Shown: positions 8,974 through 18,632 of the stretch, piece after piece
How positions within the stretch are numbered: the first letter of the stretch is position 1
How the letters are laid out: each line of letters opens with the position of its first letter
Source of the DNA: Sva-07 sp031426215
GTDB lineage: Bacteria > Actinomycetota > Acidimicrobiia > Acidimicrobiales > Ilumatobacteraceae
Assembly: GCA_031426215.1 (NCBI GenBank)
Contig: JANPKU010000215.1
Location: forward strand, 1 to 64,000
Direction of reading: 5' to 3'
Length of the DNA: 64,000 nucleotides
Notes under the pieces: model-generated
What the model was told of the DNA's origin: nothing
Seen by the model: the letters and a program-made list of their open reading frames with translations, nothing else
The model's database searches: none
Translations under genes and position numbers: made by a program

Positions 8974-9237
8974 ACAACCGACGGTTCCCCGGAACCCCCG
9001 GTGTCGACACCTCGCAGCGAAGTTGTCACGTGACCGACGTCTTCGTCATCGAATCGCGCGCTCGTACATGACGGTCGGGTGACAACAAGGTGAACAGGAA
9101 GCACGAGTGCATCGGAGAATCCGACATGCGTACCCGGTTCGATCCGACACTGGAATCGATCGAACGCTCGGAGATCTAGGGTGCGATGATCGGCCGTGAC
9201 GCAGAGATCACGTCCAGGACCATCCAGGAGGGTCGAA

Positions 9238-9606
9238 ATGAGGAACATGCTCAAGGAGTTCAGGGACTTCGTCAACCGAGGCAGCCTGGTCGAGCTGGCG
9301 GTTGCCTTCGTGCTCGCTGCTGCATTCGGCCTCGTCGTCAAGAGCATCGTCGACGGCATCGTGATGCCCGTCATCGCTGCGATCTTCGGCCAACCGAACT
9401 TCGACGACATCGGGTTCTTCCTGGGCGACACTCGGGTCCAGATCGGACTTGCCATCACGGCGATCGTCAACTTCGTGATCATCGCACTGTTCTGCTTCTT
9501 CGTGGTGAAGGCCTACAACCGGTTGAAGCCGCCCGTCGAGGAGGAGAGCGGCCCGACCGAGGTCGAGTTGCTGATCGAGATCCGCGACGCGCTGCGCTCT
9601 CGCTGA
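9238..9606 (+). CDS. mscL: large-conductance mechanosensitive channel MscL
   Basis: It is a homopentameric stretch-gated channel of the inner membrane that releases solutes on hypo-osmotic shock. The 122-residue product has the diagnostic N-terminal amphipathic helix (LKEFRDFVNRGS) and TM1 (LVELAVAFVLAAAFGLVVKS), then the periplasmic segment and TM2 (VNFVIIALFCFFVVKAYN). The charged C-terminal bundle helix (EVELLIEIRDALR) is also present. Length and order match the family. The start is fixed by a strong AGGAGG ribosome-binding site 8 nt before ATG 9238. It appears monocistronic. Confidence 0.95.
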   Translation: MRNMLKEFRDFVNRGSLVELAVAFVLAAAFGLVVKSIVDGIVMPVIAAIFGQPNFDDIGFFLGDTRVQIGLAITAIVNFVIIALFCFFVVKAYNRLKPPVEEESGPTEVELLIEIRDALRSR

Positions 9607-9646
9607 CATCGGTCGCGACGTCACAGTCGGTCTTGAACCCGCTTCA

Positions 9647-10741
9647 ATGGTGCAGATGCCCATCCTTCGATCGCTTGCCGTCCTGGCAGCGGCTGCGATG
9701 GTGGTTGCCGGATGTGGTTCGAACGACGGCCAGACGGACGACACGATCCCCCCGGTGACCCCGGTTCCGACCATCGCCGGCGTCGGTGTGGTGCCCGCCG
9801 CGCCCTCAGCGGTGCGCGAGCCCGTCATCGTCGTGCGTCCTCCGGTGAACGAGGACGGCACACAGGCCCAGTTGACCGGTGAGATCGCCGACGGGAACCG
9901 GGTCCTGATGATCGGCGACTCGATCCTCGCATCGACGTCGCTGCGCTACGGCAACCACATGTGCGACGCGACCGTGCCGCTCGGTTGGCAAGTGGCCGTC
10001 GAGGCCGAACCGAGCCGCTTCATCGATTTCGGGAACCGTGTACTCGACAGGATGCTGCCTGACGACGTCGCACCCGAGAACGACTGGGATGCGGCGGTGG
10101 TGTTCCTGGGCAGCAATTACGGCAGCAACGCACTGCGTTACGAGGGCGAACTCGTGAAGATCCTCGACCGACTCGCGCCCCGCCCCACCCTGCTGCTGAC
10201 CGTCACGGAGTACCGACCCAACTATGTCGAGGTCAACGAGGTCGTCAATCGCCTCGGTGCCGAACGGGACAACGTGACGGTGCTCGACTGGAAGAGCATC
10301 TCGGAGACACCCGGAATCCTGAGCAGCGATCGACTCCATCCCACCGACACCGGCCGTCGGGTGTTGGCCGAATCGGTCGCCGCCGCGCTCGGGCCCTTCC
10401 GTGACGGGATCGGCGACTGTCTGCGCTCGACGTTCCGCGACGATTCGGCAGTGGGCGGCAACTCCACCACCGTGCTCGGCCGTCCCTCGACCCGATCCGG
10501 CTCCACCGGCACGGCCACGACCACGACAACCGTTCGGCCGTCGGCATCGACGACGACTTCGAGCGCGCCGTCCTCGGGCGGTGTGACGACAACGACGTCC
10601 TCGTCGACTGTGGCGTCCTCGACGACGATTCCGGCGAGCACCGCTCCTCCCAGCACGGTCCCACCGACGACCGCAGCGCCGCCGACCACTGCACCGACCA
10701 CGACGAGCTCGCTGTCGGGCCCGGCACTTCCCACTCCCTGA
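9647..10741 (+). CDS. SGNH/GDSL-hydrolase-like lipoprotein with Thr/Ser/Pro tail
   Basis: This 364-residue exported lipoprotein has lipobox VVAGC with the lipidated Cys at 23 (ATG at 9656 is an alternative start). An SGNH fold follows with the nucleophile block IGDSIL (Ser92), a block III-like FLGSNYGSN and block V SSDRLHP with Asp228 and His231. The catalytic set therefore looks intact. Family members are extracytoplasmic esterases or O-acetyl transferases/esterases acting on polysaccharides. From residue ~265 the protein is a low-complexity Thr/Ser/Pro/Ala tail, likely a cell-wall-spanning linker. The substrate is unknown. Confidence 0.75.
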   Translation: MVQMPILRSLAVLAAAAMVVAGCGSNDGQTDDTIPPVTPVPTIAGVGVVPAAPSAVREPVIVVRPPVNEDGTQAQLTGEIADGNRVLMIGDSILASTSLRYGNHMCDATVPLGWQVAVEAEPSRFIDFGNRVLDRMLPDDVAPENDWDAAVVFLGSNYGSNALRYEGELVKILDRLAPRPTLLLTVTEYRPNYVEVNEVVNRLGAERDNVTVLDWKSISETPGILSSDRLHPTDTGRRVLAESVAAALGPFRDGIGDCLRSTFRDDSAVGGNSTTVLGRPSTRSGSTGTATTTTTVRPSASTTTSSAPSSGGVTTTTSSSTVASSTTIPASTAPPSTVPPTTAAPPTTAPTTTSSLSGPALPTP

Positions 10742-10769
10742 TCTCCTGACGTCCCTCTAGCCTGGGCGG

Positions 10770-12386
10770 GTGCTCCAGGCCCAGGCGATCTCGGTGGAAG
10801 TGGGGGGTCGGCTGCTCGTCGACTCCGCCAGCTTTACCGTCATGCCCCGCGACAAGGTGGGCATCGTCGGTCGCAACGGCGCCGGGAAGACGAGTCTGTT
10901 CAAGGTGTTGGGCGGAGCGAACGAGCCCAAAGCCGGCAAGGTGCTGCGTAAAGGTGGATTCGGGTACCTGCCACAGGATCCGAAGATCGATTCGGCGCTC
11001 GACGGGCGCAGCTGCGTCACCCACGTCCTGTCCGGGCGGGGTATCGACGACGAGATCACCCGGATCGAGAAGCTGCGCATCGCCATGGAGGAGAACCCTG
11101 ACGAGCGCAACGTCACCCGATACACCGACGCCGAAGAGGCGTTCCGGACCACCGGTGGGTACGCCTCCGAGAGTGAGGCGAGGGCGATGGCCGCCGGGCT
11201 TGGCATCCCCGATGCACGCCTCGATCAGCCCATCAGCACGCTGTCGGGCGGCGAGCGGCGCCGGGTCGAGCTCGCTCGCATCCTGTTTGCCGGATCCGAC
11301 GTGCTGTGTCTCGACGAGCCGACCAACCACCTCGACGTCGACGCGAAGGTGTGGCTGCTCGGCTTTCTACGCCAGTACAAGGGCGCACTGCTCGTCATCA
11401 GCCACGACCTCGAACTCCTCGACGAGTCGATCACCCGTGTGCTGCATCTCGACCGCGCCACCGAGCACGACGTCGGTGAGGTCGTCGAATATCGCGGCAC
11501 GTACAGCCAGTATCAACGCGCTCGTGCCGACGACGAAGCCCGCCTCGCCAAGAAGGCGGTGCTGCAGGCCAAGGAGATCGATCGCCTGCAGACGGTGGTC
11601 GACCGGTTCGGCGCCAAGGCCACCAAGGCGGCGATGGCGCACAGTGTCGAGAAACGCATCGCCCGACTCGAGACGCAGCGCGTGCGGGGCCCGCAGTCGG
11701 GCAAGACGATGACGGTGCGGTTCCCCGATCCCCCGAAGTGCGGCGAAACCGTGATCCGTGCATCAGGGTTGTGCAAGGCCTACGGCGGACCGGCGATCTT
11801 CGAAGACATCGAGTTCGACCTGGGGCGCGGCGAACGCCTGCTGGTGCTCGGATTGAACGGTGCCGGCAAGACGAGCCTCTTGCGAATCCTGGCCGGTGAG
11901 ACCGTGGCCGACCTCGGAGACTTCCAGTTCGGCTACCAGGTGCATGCCGGCTATTACGCCCAGGAGCACGACAACCTGCGCACCGACCAGTCGTTGCTCG
12001 ACAACATCCGCGACGCCGTGCCCGACGGCATCAATCTCGGCGAGACACAGCTGCGTGGGCTGCTCGGTATGTTCGGGCTCTCGGGAGAGAAGGTGTTCCA
12101 GGAGTCGGGGACACTGTCGGGCGGAGAGAAGACCAAGCTTGCGTTGGCGATGTTGATGGTCGGGCGCAACAACCTGCTGCTGCTCGACGAGCCGACCAAC
12201 AACCTCGATCCGCCGTCACGTCAGGCCGTTGCCGATGCCCTCGTCGACTGGCCCGGCGCCATCATCCTCGTGAGCCACGACGAGGAGTTCGTGCGCGAAC
12301 TTTCACCGACCAAGGTGCTACTGATGCCCGACGGCGACGTCGACTACTTCTCCGAGGACTGGCTCGACCTCGTCAGCATGTCGTAG
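10770..12386 (+). CDS. ABC-F family ATPase (duplicated ABC domains, no membrane segment)
   Basis: This soluble 538-residue protein has two ABC domains. Domain 1 has Walker A GRNGAGKTS (~34-42), signature LSGGERRRVELAR and Walker B CLDEPTNHLD. Domain 2 has GLNGAGKTS, LSGGEKTKLALAM and LLDEPTNNLD. They are joined by a charged helical linker of the type seen in ABC-F proteins. ABC-F members bind the ribosomal E site and act in translation or antibiotic protection. The subfamily cannot be assigned, but overall length and housekeeping context suggest an Uup/EttA-like translation factor rather than a resistance determinant. The start is GTG. Confidence 0.88.
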   Translation: MLQAQAISVEVGGRLLVDSASFTVMPRDKVGIVGRNGAGKTSLFKVLGGANEPKAGKVLRKGGFGYLPQDPKIDSALDGRSCVTHVLSGRGIDDEITRIEKLRIAMEENPDERNVTRYTDAEEAFRTTGGYASESEARAMAAGLGIPDARLDQPISTLSGGERRRVELARILFAGSDVLCLDEPTNHLDVDAKVWLLGFLRQYKGALLVISHDLELLDESITRVLHLDRATEHDVGEVVEYRGTYSQYQRARADDEARLAKKAVLQAKEIDRLQTVVDRFGAKATKAAMAHSVEKRIARLETQRVRGPQSGKTMTVRFPDPPKCGETVIRASGLCKAYGGPAIFEDIEFDLGRGERLLVLGLNGAGKTSLLRILAGETVADLGDFQFGYQVHAGYYAQEHDNLRTDQSLLDNIRDAVPDGINLGETQLRGLLGMFGLSGEKVFQESGTLSGGEKTKLALAMLMVGRNNLLLLDEPTNNLDPPSRQAVADALVDWPGAIILVSHDEEFVRELSPTKVLLMPDGDVDYFSEDWLDLVSMS

Positions 12387-12470
12387 TCGTCGACTCAGGT
12401 TCCAGATCGGGTTACCAGCATGTGGGTCGCTTCGTCACGCAGCCGTCTCAGGTCCTCCTCGAAGGGCTGC

Positions 12471-13553
12471 TCAGCGGCTGGCGGTCTTGGATTCGTAGAG
12501 GGCTTTGTCGGCGGCTTCGAAGACGAATGGCCGGAATTGACACACCTGTGCTCCGAACGCAGTGTCGGCGGACATGTCGCCGACGGTCACGGTGCGGATC
12601 GCCGCCTTGATGCGTTGCCCGATCGCCTCGAGACCGGCACCCTGCAGGCCGGGACACAGCACGAGGAACTCGTCGCCGCCCCAGCGAACCGCCAGGTCAC
12701 CCGATCGCACGCTCTGGGTGATCTTGTCGCTGACTTGACGCAGCATCTCGTCGCCGGCCTCGTGGCCGAGGGTGTCGTTGACCAGCTTGAACTTGTTCAA
12801 ATCGAAAATCAGCACCCCGATGGGAGGCGTGGGGAGCGTCGGGTCGTCGACGAGCCCTGCCCAACGGCTGAGACCTTCACGATTGGTGAGACCGGTCAGC
12901 TGGTCCCGAGTCGCTGCGGCGGCCTCCTCGCGCAACGTGTCGATGGTGGTCTCGACGTGTGCAGCCAGCGATGCCATGGCGTTCGTCCAGGCGTCCTCGA
13001 ATGGGTACGGACCGTGACGACGTGCGCGCAGATCGGCCACGTGGTTGATCTTGTCGACGACGACCGGATCGAGGCGATCGCCGAACATCTCGCACAGTTC
13101 ATCGATCACTTCCCGCGTGCGTTCACCGTCGAAGCCGATGGTGGAGTTGAACTGTCGAGCCGGTTCCAAGCCAATCGTGGTGTCTGCGTAGCTGCCGTTC
13201 TCGGTCGCGTACACGTAGCCGCACAGCGTTGGCGAGAACACCACGAGTGCCCACACCTCCGCGGCGGGTTCGTCGAGCTGCAACGGCACCTGGAACCCGC
13301 GGCCGTCGGTGCCCTGGTCCCCGACGTAGGCGACGGCGACCGTCACTCCATGGTCGACGAGGCGATGGTATGCGCGGGCGCGGGGTTCGAAGTAGATTCG
13401 CCGTTCGAATGCGGCGATGACCACCGCGTCGTGGCCGAGCGCGGTCGCCGCCATCTCGAGCGCGTGCGACATGGTCGACAACGTGCGTTTCGACAGCACG
13501 CCCTGTCGGATCCTCGACACGGTGCGGCCTCGGTGCAGTTCGGCAGTCTTCAT
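12471..13553 (-). CDS. DICT-domain diguanylate cyclase (GGDEF)
   Basis: This 360-residue protein has an N-terminal DICT-type sensory domain (~20-175; SKRTLSTMSHALEM, GHDAVVIAAFE). A helical linker and a C-terminal GGDEF domain (~200-355) follow. The GGDEF signature is intact at 292-296 within RWGGDEFLVL, and an I-site RxxD (RSGD, 283-286) sits five residues before it. An active cyclase with product inhibition is therefore expected, making c-di-GMP from two GTP. No EAL domain is present. DICT domains are known mainly in cyanobacterial and actinobacterial signalling proteins with unidentified ligands. The ATG at 13553 lies 55 nt after the fumarase stop, so they may be co-transcribed. Confidence 0.82.
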   Translation of the reverse strand: MKTAELHRGRTVSRIRQGVLSKRTLSTMSHALEMAATALGHDAVVIAAFERRIYFEPRARAYHRLVDHGVTVAVAYVGDQGTDGRGFQVPLQLDEPAAEVWALVVFSPTLCGYVYATENGSYADTTIGLEPARQFNSTIGFDGERTREVIDELCEMFGDRLDPVVVDKINHVADLRARRHGPYPFEDAWTNAMASLAAHVETTIDTLREEAAAATRDQLTGLTNREGLSRWAGLVDDPTLPTPPIGVLIFDLNKFKLVNDTLGHEAGDEMLRQVSDKITQSVRSGDLAVRWGGDEFLVLCPGLQGAGLEAIGQRIKAAIRTVTVGDMSADTAFGAQVCQFRPFVFEAADKALYESKTASR

Positions 13554-13608
13554 GCCAGCAACTGTCCGCAGTCGTCCGGTCGACGCCCGAAATTTCAGCC
13601 CTGCGGCC

Positions 13609-15264
13609 TCAGCGAAGCGAGACCGGCATCGACGCAGCGGCTCGCACGTCGGCGTAGAAGTCGTTGCCCTTGTCGTCGACCACGATGAAGGCGGGGAAGT
13701 CCTCGACCTCGATCTTCCACACCGCTTCCATGCCCAGTTCCGGGTATTCGAGGACGTCGACCTTGCGGATGTTGTCGAGGGCGAGGCGTGCGGCCGGCCC
13801 ACCGATCGAGCCCAGGTAGAAGCCCCCGTTCGTCTCGCACGAATCGGTGACCTGCTTCGAGCGGTTGCCTTTCGCGAGCATCACCATCGAACCGCGAGCC
13901 GACTGGAACTGTTCGACGTAACTGTCCATCCGGCCCGCCGTGGTCGGCCCGAACGATCCCGATGCGTAACCGGCAGGCGTCTTGGCCGGCCCGGCGTAGT
14001 ACACGGCGTGGTCCTTGAGGTACTGCGGCATCGGCTCGCCGGCGTCGAGGCGTTCCTTGATCTTGGCGTGGGCGATGTCGCGCGCCACCACCATCGGACC
14101 GGTCAGCATCACCCTGGTGGTCACCGGGTAGGCCGATAGTTCGGCGAGGATGTCGTCCATCGGCCGGTTGAGGTCGATCCGTACCGGCTCGGCTTCGTCG
14201 AGGTGCTCGTCGGACACCTCGGGCAGGAAGCGGGCAGGGTCGCGTTCGAGTTGTTCGAGGAAGACGCCGTCCTTTGTGATCTTGCCGAGTGCCTGGCGGT
14301 CGGCCGAGCACGACACGGCGATGCCCACCGGGCACGAGGCTCCGTGGCGGGGGAGTCGGATGATGCGCACGTCGTGGCAGAAGTACTTGCCGCCGAACTG
14401 CGCGCCGATGCCGGTCGATTGGCTGAGCTTCAGCACCTGTGCCTCGAGGTCGAGGTCGCGGAATGCGTGCCCGTCGGGCGATCCGCTCGTGGGGAGCGAG
14501 TCGAGGTAGCGGGTCGAGGCGAGCTTGGCGGTCTCGACGGCGAACTCGGCCGACGTGCCGCCGATCACGACGGCGAGGTGATACGGCGGGCAGGCCGACG
14601 TGCCGAGCGACTGCATCTTGTCGAAGATCCACGGCAGCAACGTCGCCTCGTTCAGCAACGCCTTGGTCTCCTGGTAGAGGTAGCTCTTGTTCGCCGAGCC
14701 GCCGCCCTTTGCCATGAAGAGGAACTTGTAGGCCTCACCGTCGATCGCCGAGATCTTGATCTCCGCCGGCAGGTTCGTGCCCGTGTTCTTCTCGGTGTAC
14801 ATGTCGAGCGGCGCCATCTGGGAGTAGCGGAGGTTCGAGGTCTGGTACGTGTCGTAGATCCCGTGGGCGATCGCCTCTTCGTCGCCACCACCGGTGAACA
14901 CGTACTGGCCCTTCTTGGCTTTCACGATCGCGGTGCCGGTGTCCTGACACATCGGCAGCACACCGCCGGCGGCGATCGCCGCGTTCTTCAGCAGATCGAG
15001 CGCAACGAACCGGTCGTTGTCGGAGGCCTCCGGGTCGTCGAGGATGTCGCGTAGCTGCTGCAGGTGACCCGACCGCAGGAAGTGGGCGATGTCGTGCATC
15101 GCTTCGGCGGTGAGGAGCCGGATCGCCTCGGGCTCGACCTTCAGGAAGGTGCCTTCCGGTGTCTCGAAGGTGGACACACCCTCGGTCGTGACGAGCCGGT
15201 AGTCGGTGTCGTCGGATCCCAACGGGAGCAGCTCGGTGTAGGAGAACGGGGGGACCTCGGCCAT
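13609..15264 (-). CDS. class I fumarate hydratase (iron-sulfur type)
   Basis: It interconverts fumarate and malate in the TCA cycle using a 4Fe-4S cluster. The single 551-residue chain matches the FumA/FumB-type fused enzyme: an N-terminal alpha domain with MCQDTGTAIV (first cluster Cys), later conserved cysteines in TSACPPYH and GASCPVGIAVSCSAD, and a C-terminal beta domain. The beta domain has GPTTAGRMDSYV and the substrate-binding DSCETNGGFYLGSIGGPAA. Actinobacteria often carry the cluster-free class II FumC instead, but I cannot tell whether a second fumarase exists elsewhere. The start is ATG 15264, and a palindromic repeat lies just upstream. Confidence 0.92.
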   Translation of the reverse strand: MAEVPPFSYTELLPLGSDDTDYRLVTTEGVSTFETPEGTFLKVEPEAIRLLTAEAMHDIAHFLRSGHLQQLRDILDDPEASDNDRFVALDLLKNAAIAAGGVLPMCQDTGTAIVKAKKGQYVFTGGGDEEAIAHGIYDTYQTSNLRYSQMAPLDMYTEKNTGTNLPAEIKISAIDGEAYKFLFMAKGGGSANKSYLYQETKALLNEATLLPWIFDKMQSLGTSACPPYHLAVVIGGTSAEFAVETAKLASTRYLDSLPTSGSPDGHAFRDLDLEAQVLKLSQSTGIGAQFGGKYFCHDVRIIRLPRHGASCPVGIAVSCSADRQALGKITKDGVFLEQLERDPARFLPEVSDEHLDEAEPVRIDLNRPMDDILAELSAYPVTTRVMLTGPMVVARDIAHAKIKERLDAGEPMPQYLKDHAVYYAGPAKTPAGYASGSFGPTTAGRMDSYVEQFQSARGSMVMLAKGNRSKQVTDSCETNGGFYLGSIGGPAARLALDNIRKVDVLEYPELGMEAVWKIEVEDFPAFIVVDDKGNDFYADVRAAASMPVSLR

Positions 15265-15313
15265 GCCCCGAGCCTACGACTGAGCCTCCCGCGCCGCGAA
15301 GCCTCCACCCACC

Positions 15314-15362
15314 GTTCCCGTGAACAAGGTGCGCACCAGGGCCGCACCTTGTTCACGAGAAC
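15314..15362. repeat. intergenic palindrome family A, copy 1
   Basis: The arms 15314-15333 and 15343-15362 pair over 20 positions with one mismatch; the core left arm is CGTGAACAAGGTGCG. The loop is 9 nt. The same palindrome recurs at 33792-33834. It lies between the fumarase start and the TauE-like permease 3' end, on the 3' side of the permease transcript. Confidence 0.8.
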
Positions 15363-15371
15363 GCCAGTGGG

Positions 15372-16094
15372 TCAGAAGGTTTCGACGAGCAGGCCGAGCG
15401 CGGCGACCGTGCAGATCACGAGCACGGCCGGGCGCACCACTTCGGGTCGCAGATGATCCTTCACGAGTCGGGCGGTGACGATGCCGAAGCCGACGGCGGG
15501 CAGGATCAGGAGCGTCAGTTGCAGTTGGCGCACGCCGACCTCGCCGGCGACGGCAAGCGCTGCGAGCGACATGAGCGAGCCGATCGCGAAGAACGCTGAG
15601 ACGGTCGCGCGCATCGTTGCGGGGTTGCTGTTCTGGTACGTGAGCGCCATCGGTGGACCACCCACGCCGGTGGTGGTTCCCGCGAATCCCGATGCGAGCC
15701 CGGCGACCACGAGCGCGCGGTCGGTCGGCTGGAACAGCCGACCGGTGACCGACGCCCCCACGGCCAGCAGGACCGACGCGGCCACCATCACGGCGAGGAC
15801 CCGGTCGGACAGCGCTGCGACCACGAGCGCACCGGCGATGACGCCCGGAACCCGACCGATCAGCGCGAACCCCACGTCGCGCGCTTCGATGTACTCCCGA
15901 TCGACCCAGGCGATCGTGAACGTCAACGGCAGCACGGCAAGCATGATCGTTGCGGGAATGAAGTCGGGGTCGGCGATCAGGAGAACCGGCGACGCGATCA
16001 TCCCGAGCCCGATTCCGAGCGACGCTTGCACCGTCGCAGCGACGAACACCACGGCGACGCACGCGATCGTCATCGCCTCCGACAGCCCGAGCAT
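15372..16094 (-). CDS. TauE/SafE (TSUP) family membrane permease
   Basis: This 240-residue integral membrane protein has about eight hydrophobic helices in two repeats. The first carries the family's glycine-rich VQASLGIGLGMIASPVLL, the second GLASGFAGTTTGVGGPPMAL. TSUP proteins export or import small organosulfur compounds or sulfite; the substrate here is unknown. ATG 16094 overlaps the hrpB stop (TGATG), so translation is coupled to the helicase gene. The frame continues upstream inside hrpB and that extension was rejected. A palindrome family A copy lies just beyond its 3' end. Confidence 0.85.
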   Translation of the reverse strand: MLGLSEAMTIACVAVVFVAATVQASLGIGLGMIASPVLLIADPDFIPATIMLAVLPLTFTIAWVDREYIEARDVGFALIGRVPGVIAGALVVAALSDRVLAVMVAASVLLAVGASVTGRLFQPTDRALVVAGLASGFAGTTTGVGGPPMALTYQNSNPATMRATVSAFFAIGSLMSLAALAVAGEVGVRQLQLTLLILPAVGFGIVTARLVKDHLRPEVVRPAVLVICTVAALGLLVETF

Positions 16095-18628
16095 CAGCGA
16101 TCCTTCATTCTCTTGGGGTCTGCAGCCGCCGGATCGTCGGGCCATTGGTGCTTGGGATATCGCCCCGCCATGTCCTTCTTCACCTCGGACCACGACCCGG
16201 CCCAGAAGCCGGGCAGGTCGGCGGTGACCTGGATCGGCCGATCGGCGGGAGACAGCAGATGGAGTCGGATGGGCAGGCCACCGGCGTTCGGGTGCGTGGT
16301 GACGCCGAACAGGTCCTGCACGCGCACGAACGCGTCAGGTTGCTCGCCGGCGTAGTCGATCGGCACCGACCGTCCCGACGGCAGCGTGAGGGCGGCGGGT
16401 GCGATCTCGTCGAGGTCACCTCCCTGGGGCCACGGGAGCTGGCTGCGCAGCACCATCGCTACGTCGAGACGCTCGAGATCGACTCGCCCGGTCGCCCCCG
16501 GCAGGTAGGGGGCGAGCCAGTCGTCGAGCGTCTCGATCAGGTGCTCGGTCGACCAGTCGGGCCACGTGTCGCCAACGGTTCGATGCAGGAACTCGACGCG
16601 CTCGCGTAGCGATCCGGCGACGTTTGTCCAACGCAGCGCGCCCAACCTGGTGGCTCGCACGTGCTTCATCAGCGCTGCCGTTGTGTCGTCGCCAGGCTCG
16701 GGATGGCCGGTGTGCTGGCCGAGTTGGATCGCACCGAGACGGCGTTCGACCATCTCGACCAGGTCGTTCCGGCCCGAATCCCAGGTGATCGATCGTTGCT
16801 CGACGATGTCGGCACCGAACTCGGCGATCACGGCGTCGGCGTCGACGACCGCAGCGAGTCGGATGCGCGCTCGGTCGCGGCGACCGTCGAGGTCGGCAGC
16901 CACCACGAACGCTGCGTCGGCGAGCGTGTCGTCGTCGGGAAGGAATGCGCCTGTTCCCGATCGGAGCTGGAACTGTCCTGGCCGGCGACGGGCCGCGAGC
17001 CGGTCGGGGTACCCGAGCAGCAGCACGGCCCCGGCCCCATCGGCGTCGACGGTGTCGAGATCGAAGCGGATGCCCGCTCGTCGCGCGAGGTCGGCGGCGC
17101 GCTCGCGAAGCCGGTGCAGTGCCCCCCGGTCCGCAGCGTCGTGACCGCGTCGGCCGGTGAGGGCCCCGATCCGGAGTGCGAGGTCGGCGGGCAGATCGTC
17201 GGGGCGGCCGCGGAAGACGTCGCGCTCCTCGACCAACGTGGCGATGACGCACGCCAGCGCTGACCGGTCGACGGCGACCATGCGGGCGAGACGTGGGTGC
17301 ACCGGGAGGCCGAGCATCGTGCGCCCGAGCGGGGTAATCGAACCGTCGGCGTCGACGGCGTGGAGGTCGGCCAGCAACTGGAGCGCCTGCGCAAGTGCGC
17401 CCGCAGGCGGCGGATCGATGAACCGCAGATCGTCGCCGCCGCCCCATGCGGCGAGTTCGAGCGCGAACCCGGCGAGGTCGGCTTGGGAGATCTCCGGCGA
17501 GCGGTGTCTGGCTCGGGTGCCGTGTTCGAGTTTGCTCCACAGCCGGTAGGCGGCGCCGGGCTCGGTTCGTCCCGCCCGTCCCGCTCGCTGCTCGGCCGAT
17601 GCCCGGCTGGTCGACACCGTTGTCAGCCGGGTCATCGCCGTGCGGGCATCGAAGCGAGGTTCGCGAGCGAGGCCGCTGTCGACGACGACGCGCACACCAT
17701 CGACGGTCAGCGACGTCTCGGCGATGTCGGTCGAGAGCACGACTCGTCGACGGCCGGCCCGTGAGGGAGCGAGGGCCGCGTCCTGTTCGGGGAGCGACAG
17801 CGCGCCGGCCAGCGCGAACACGTCGACGTCGGCACCGACCGCCTCGTTCAGCATCGATTCCGTGCGGCGGATCTCACCGATCCCGGGAAGGAACACCAGG
17901 ACATCACCGACCTGCTCGCGCAGCGCCCGCAGCACCGCGGCCACCACGTCGGGTTCGATCCGGTTCCCGCCGCCGGGTCCGGGTCGCGCTGGCCGACCAC
18001 CGCGGCGGGGGCCTGAACCGGGTGCGACTGACGGCGCTCGTGGCATCCAGTGCATCTCGATGTCGAACATCCGGCCCTCGCTCTCGACGACCGGCGCATC
18101 GAGCAGCGCGGTCAGCCCCTCGACATCGGGGGTGGCGGACATCGCCAGCAGTCGGAGATCGGGGCGGATGGTCGTGGCGACGTCGAGTGCCAGCGCCAGG
18201 CCGAGGTCGGTCGTGAGGTTGCGTTCGTGCACCTCGTCGAAGATCACCAGGCCGACGCCGGGCAGTTCCGGGTCGTTCTGCAGGCGGCGGGTGAGCACTC
18301 CCTCGGTGACCACTTCGATACGAGTGCCGGCACCGATGTGGCGTTCGTCGCGAGTCTGGTAGCCGACGAGACCGCCGACGTCGGTGTGCGTGGTGTGGGC
18401 CATGCGGCGAGCAGCGGCGCGGGTTGCGAGCCGTCGGGGCTCCAGCATCACGATTCGCTGGCCGGCGAGCCAGGGCTCGTCCAACAGCGCCAACGGGATC
18501 ACCGTGGTCTTGCCGGCTCCGGGCGGAGCGACGAGGACGGCACGTCGCTGTTCGGCCAGGGCAACTCGAACCGCCGGGATCGCCTCGACGACGGGGAGAT
18601 CGGGCAGTTCGACTGGCCCAGAGGGCAC
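16094..18628 (-). CDS. hrpB: ATP-dependent RNA helicase HrpB-like (DEAH box)
   Basis: This 844-residue DExH/DEAH helicase has motif I PPGAGKTT (~35-42), motif Ia EPRRLATRAAARRMA, motif II DEVHERN (DEVH box), motif III SATPD and motif VI QRAGRAGRTEPG. The HA2/OB region and the long C-terminal HrpB-specific domain follow. E. coli HrpB is about 810 residues and its function is poorly defined. The start is set at GTG 18628, 4 nt after the upstream gene's stop (18633). A longer in-frame extension to an ATG at 18790 would overlap that gene and is unlike HrpB. It is coupled to TauE downstream. Confidence 0.9.
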   Translation of the reverse strand: MPSGPVELPDLPVVEAIPAVRVALAEQRRAVLVAPPGAGKTTVIPLALLDEPWLAGQRIVMLEPRRLATRAAARRMAHTTHTDVGGLVGYQTRDERHIGAGTRIEVVTEGVLTRRLQNDPELPGVGLVIFDEVHERNLTTDLGLALALDVATTIRPDLRLLAMSATPDVEGLTALLDAPVVESEGRMFDIEMHWMPRAPSVAPGSGPRRGGRPARPGPGGGNRIEPDVVAAVLRALREQVGDVLVFLPGIGEIRRTESMLNEAVGADVDVFALAGALSLPEQDAALAPSRAGRRRVVLSTDIAETSLTVDGVRVVVDSGLAREPRFDARTAMTRLTTVSTSRASAEQRAGRAGRTEPGAAYRLWSKLEHGTRARHRSPEISQADLAGFALELAAWGGGDDLRFIDPPPAGALAQALQLLADLHAVDADGSITPLGRTMLGLPVHPRLARMVAVDRSALACVIATLVEERDVFRGRPDDLPADLALRIGALTGRRGHDAADRGALHRLRERAADLARRAGIRFDLDTVDADGAGAVLLLGYPDRLAARRRPGQFQLRSGTGAFLPDDDTLADAAFVVAADLDGRRDRARIRLAAVVDADAVIAEFGADIVEQRSITWDSGRNDLVEMVERRLGAIQLGQHTGHPEPGDDTTAALMKHVRATRLGALRWTNVAGSLRERVEFLHRTVGDTWPDWSTEHLIETLDDWLAPYLPGATGRVDLERLDVAMVLRSQLPWPQGGDLDEIAPAALTLPSGRSVPIDYAGEQPDAFVRVQDLFGVTTHPNAGGLPIRLHLLSPADRPIQVTADLPGFWAGSWSEVKKDMAGRYPKHQWPDDPAAADPKRMKDR

Positions 18629-18632
18629 GGAC

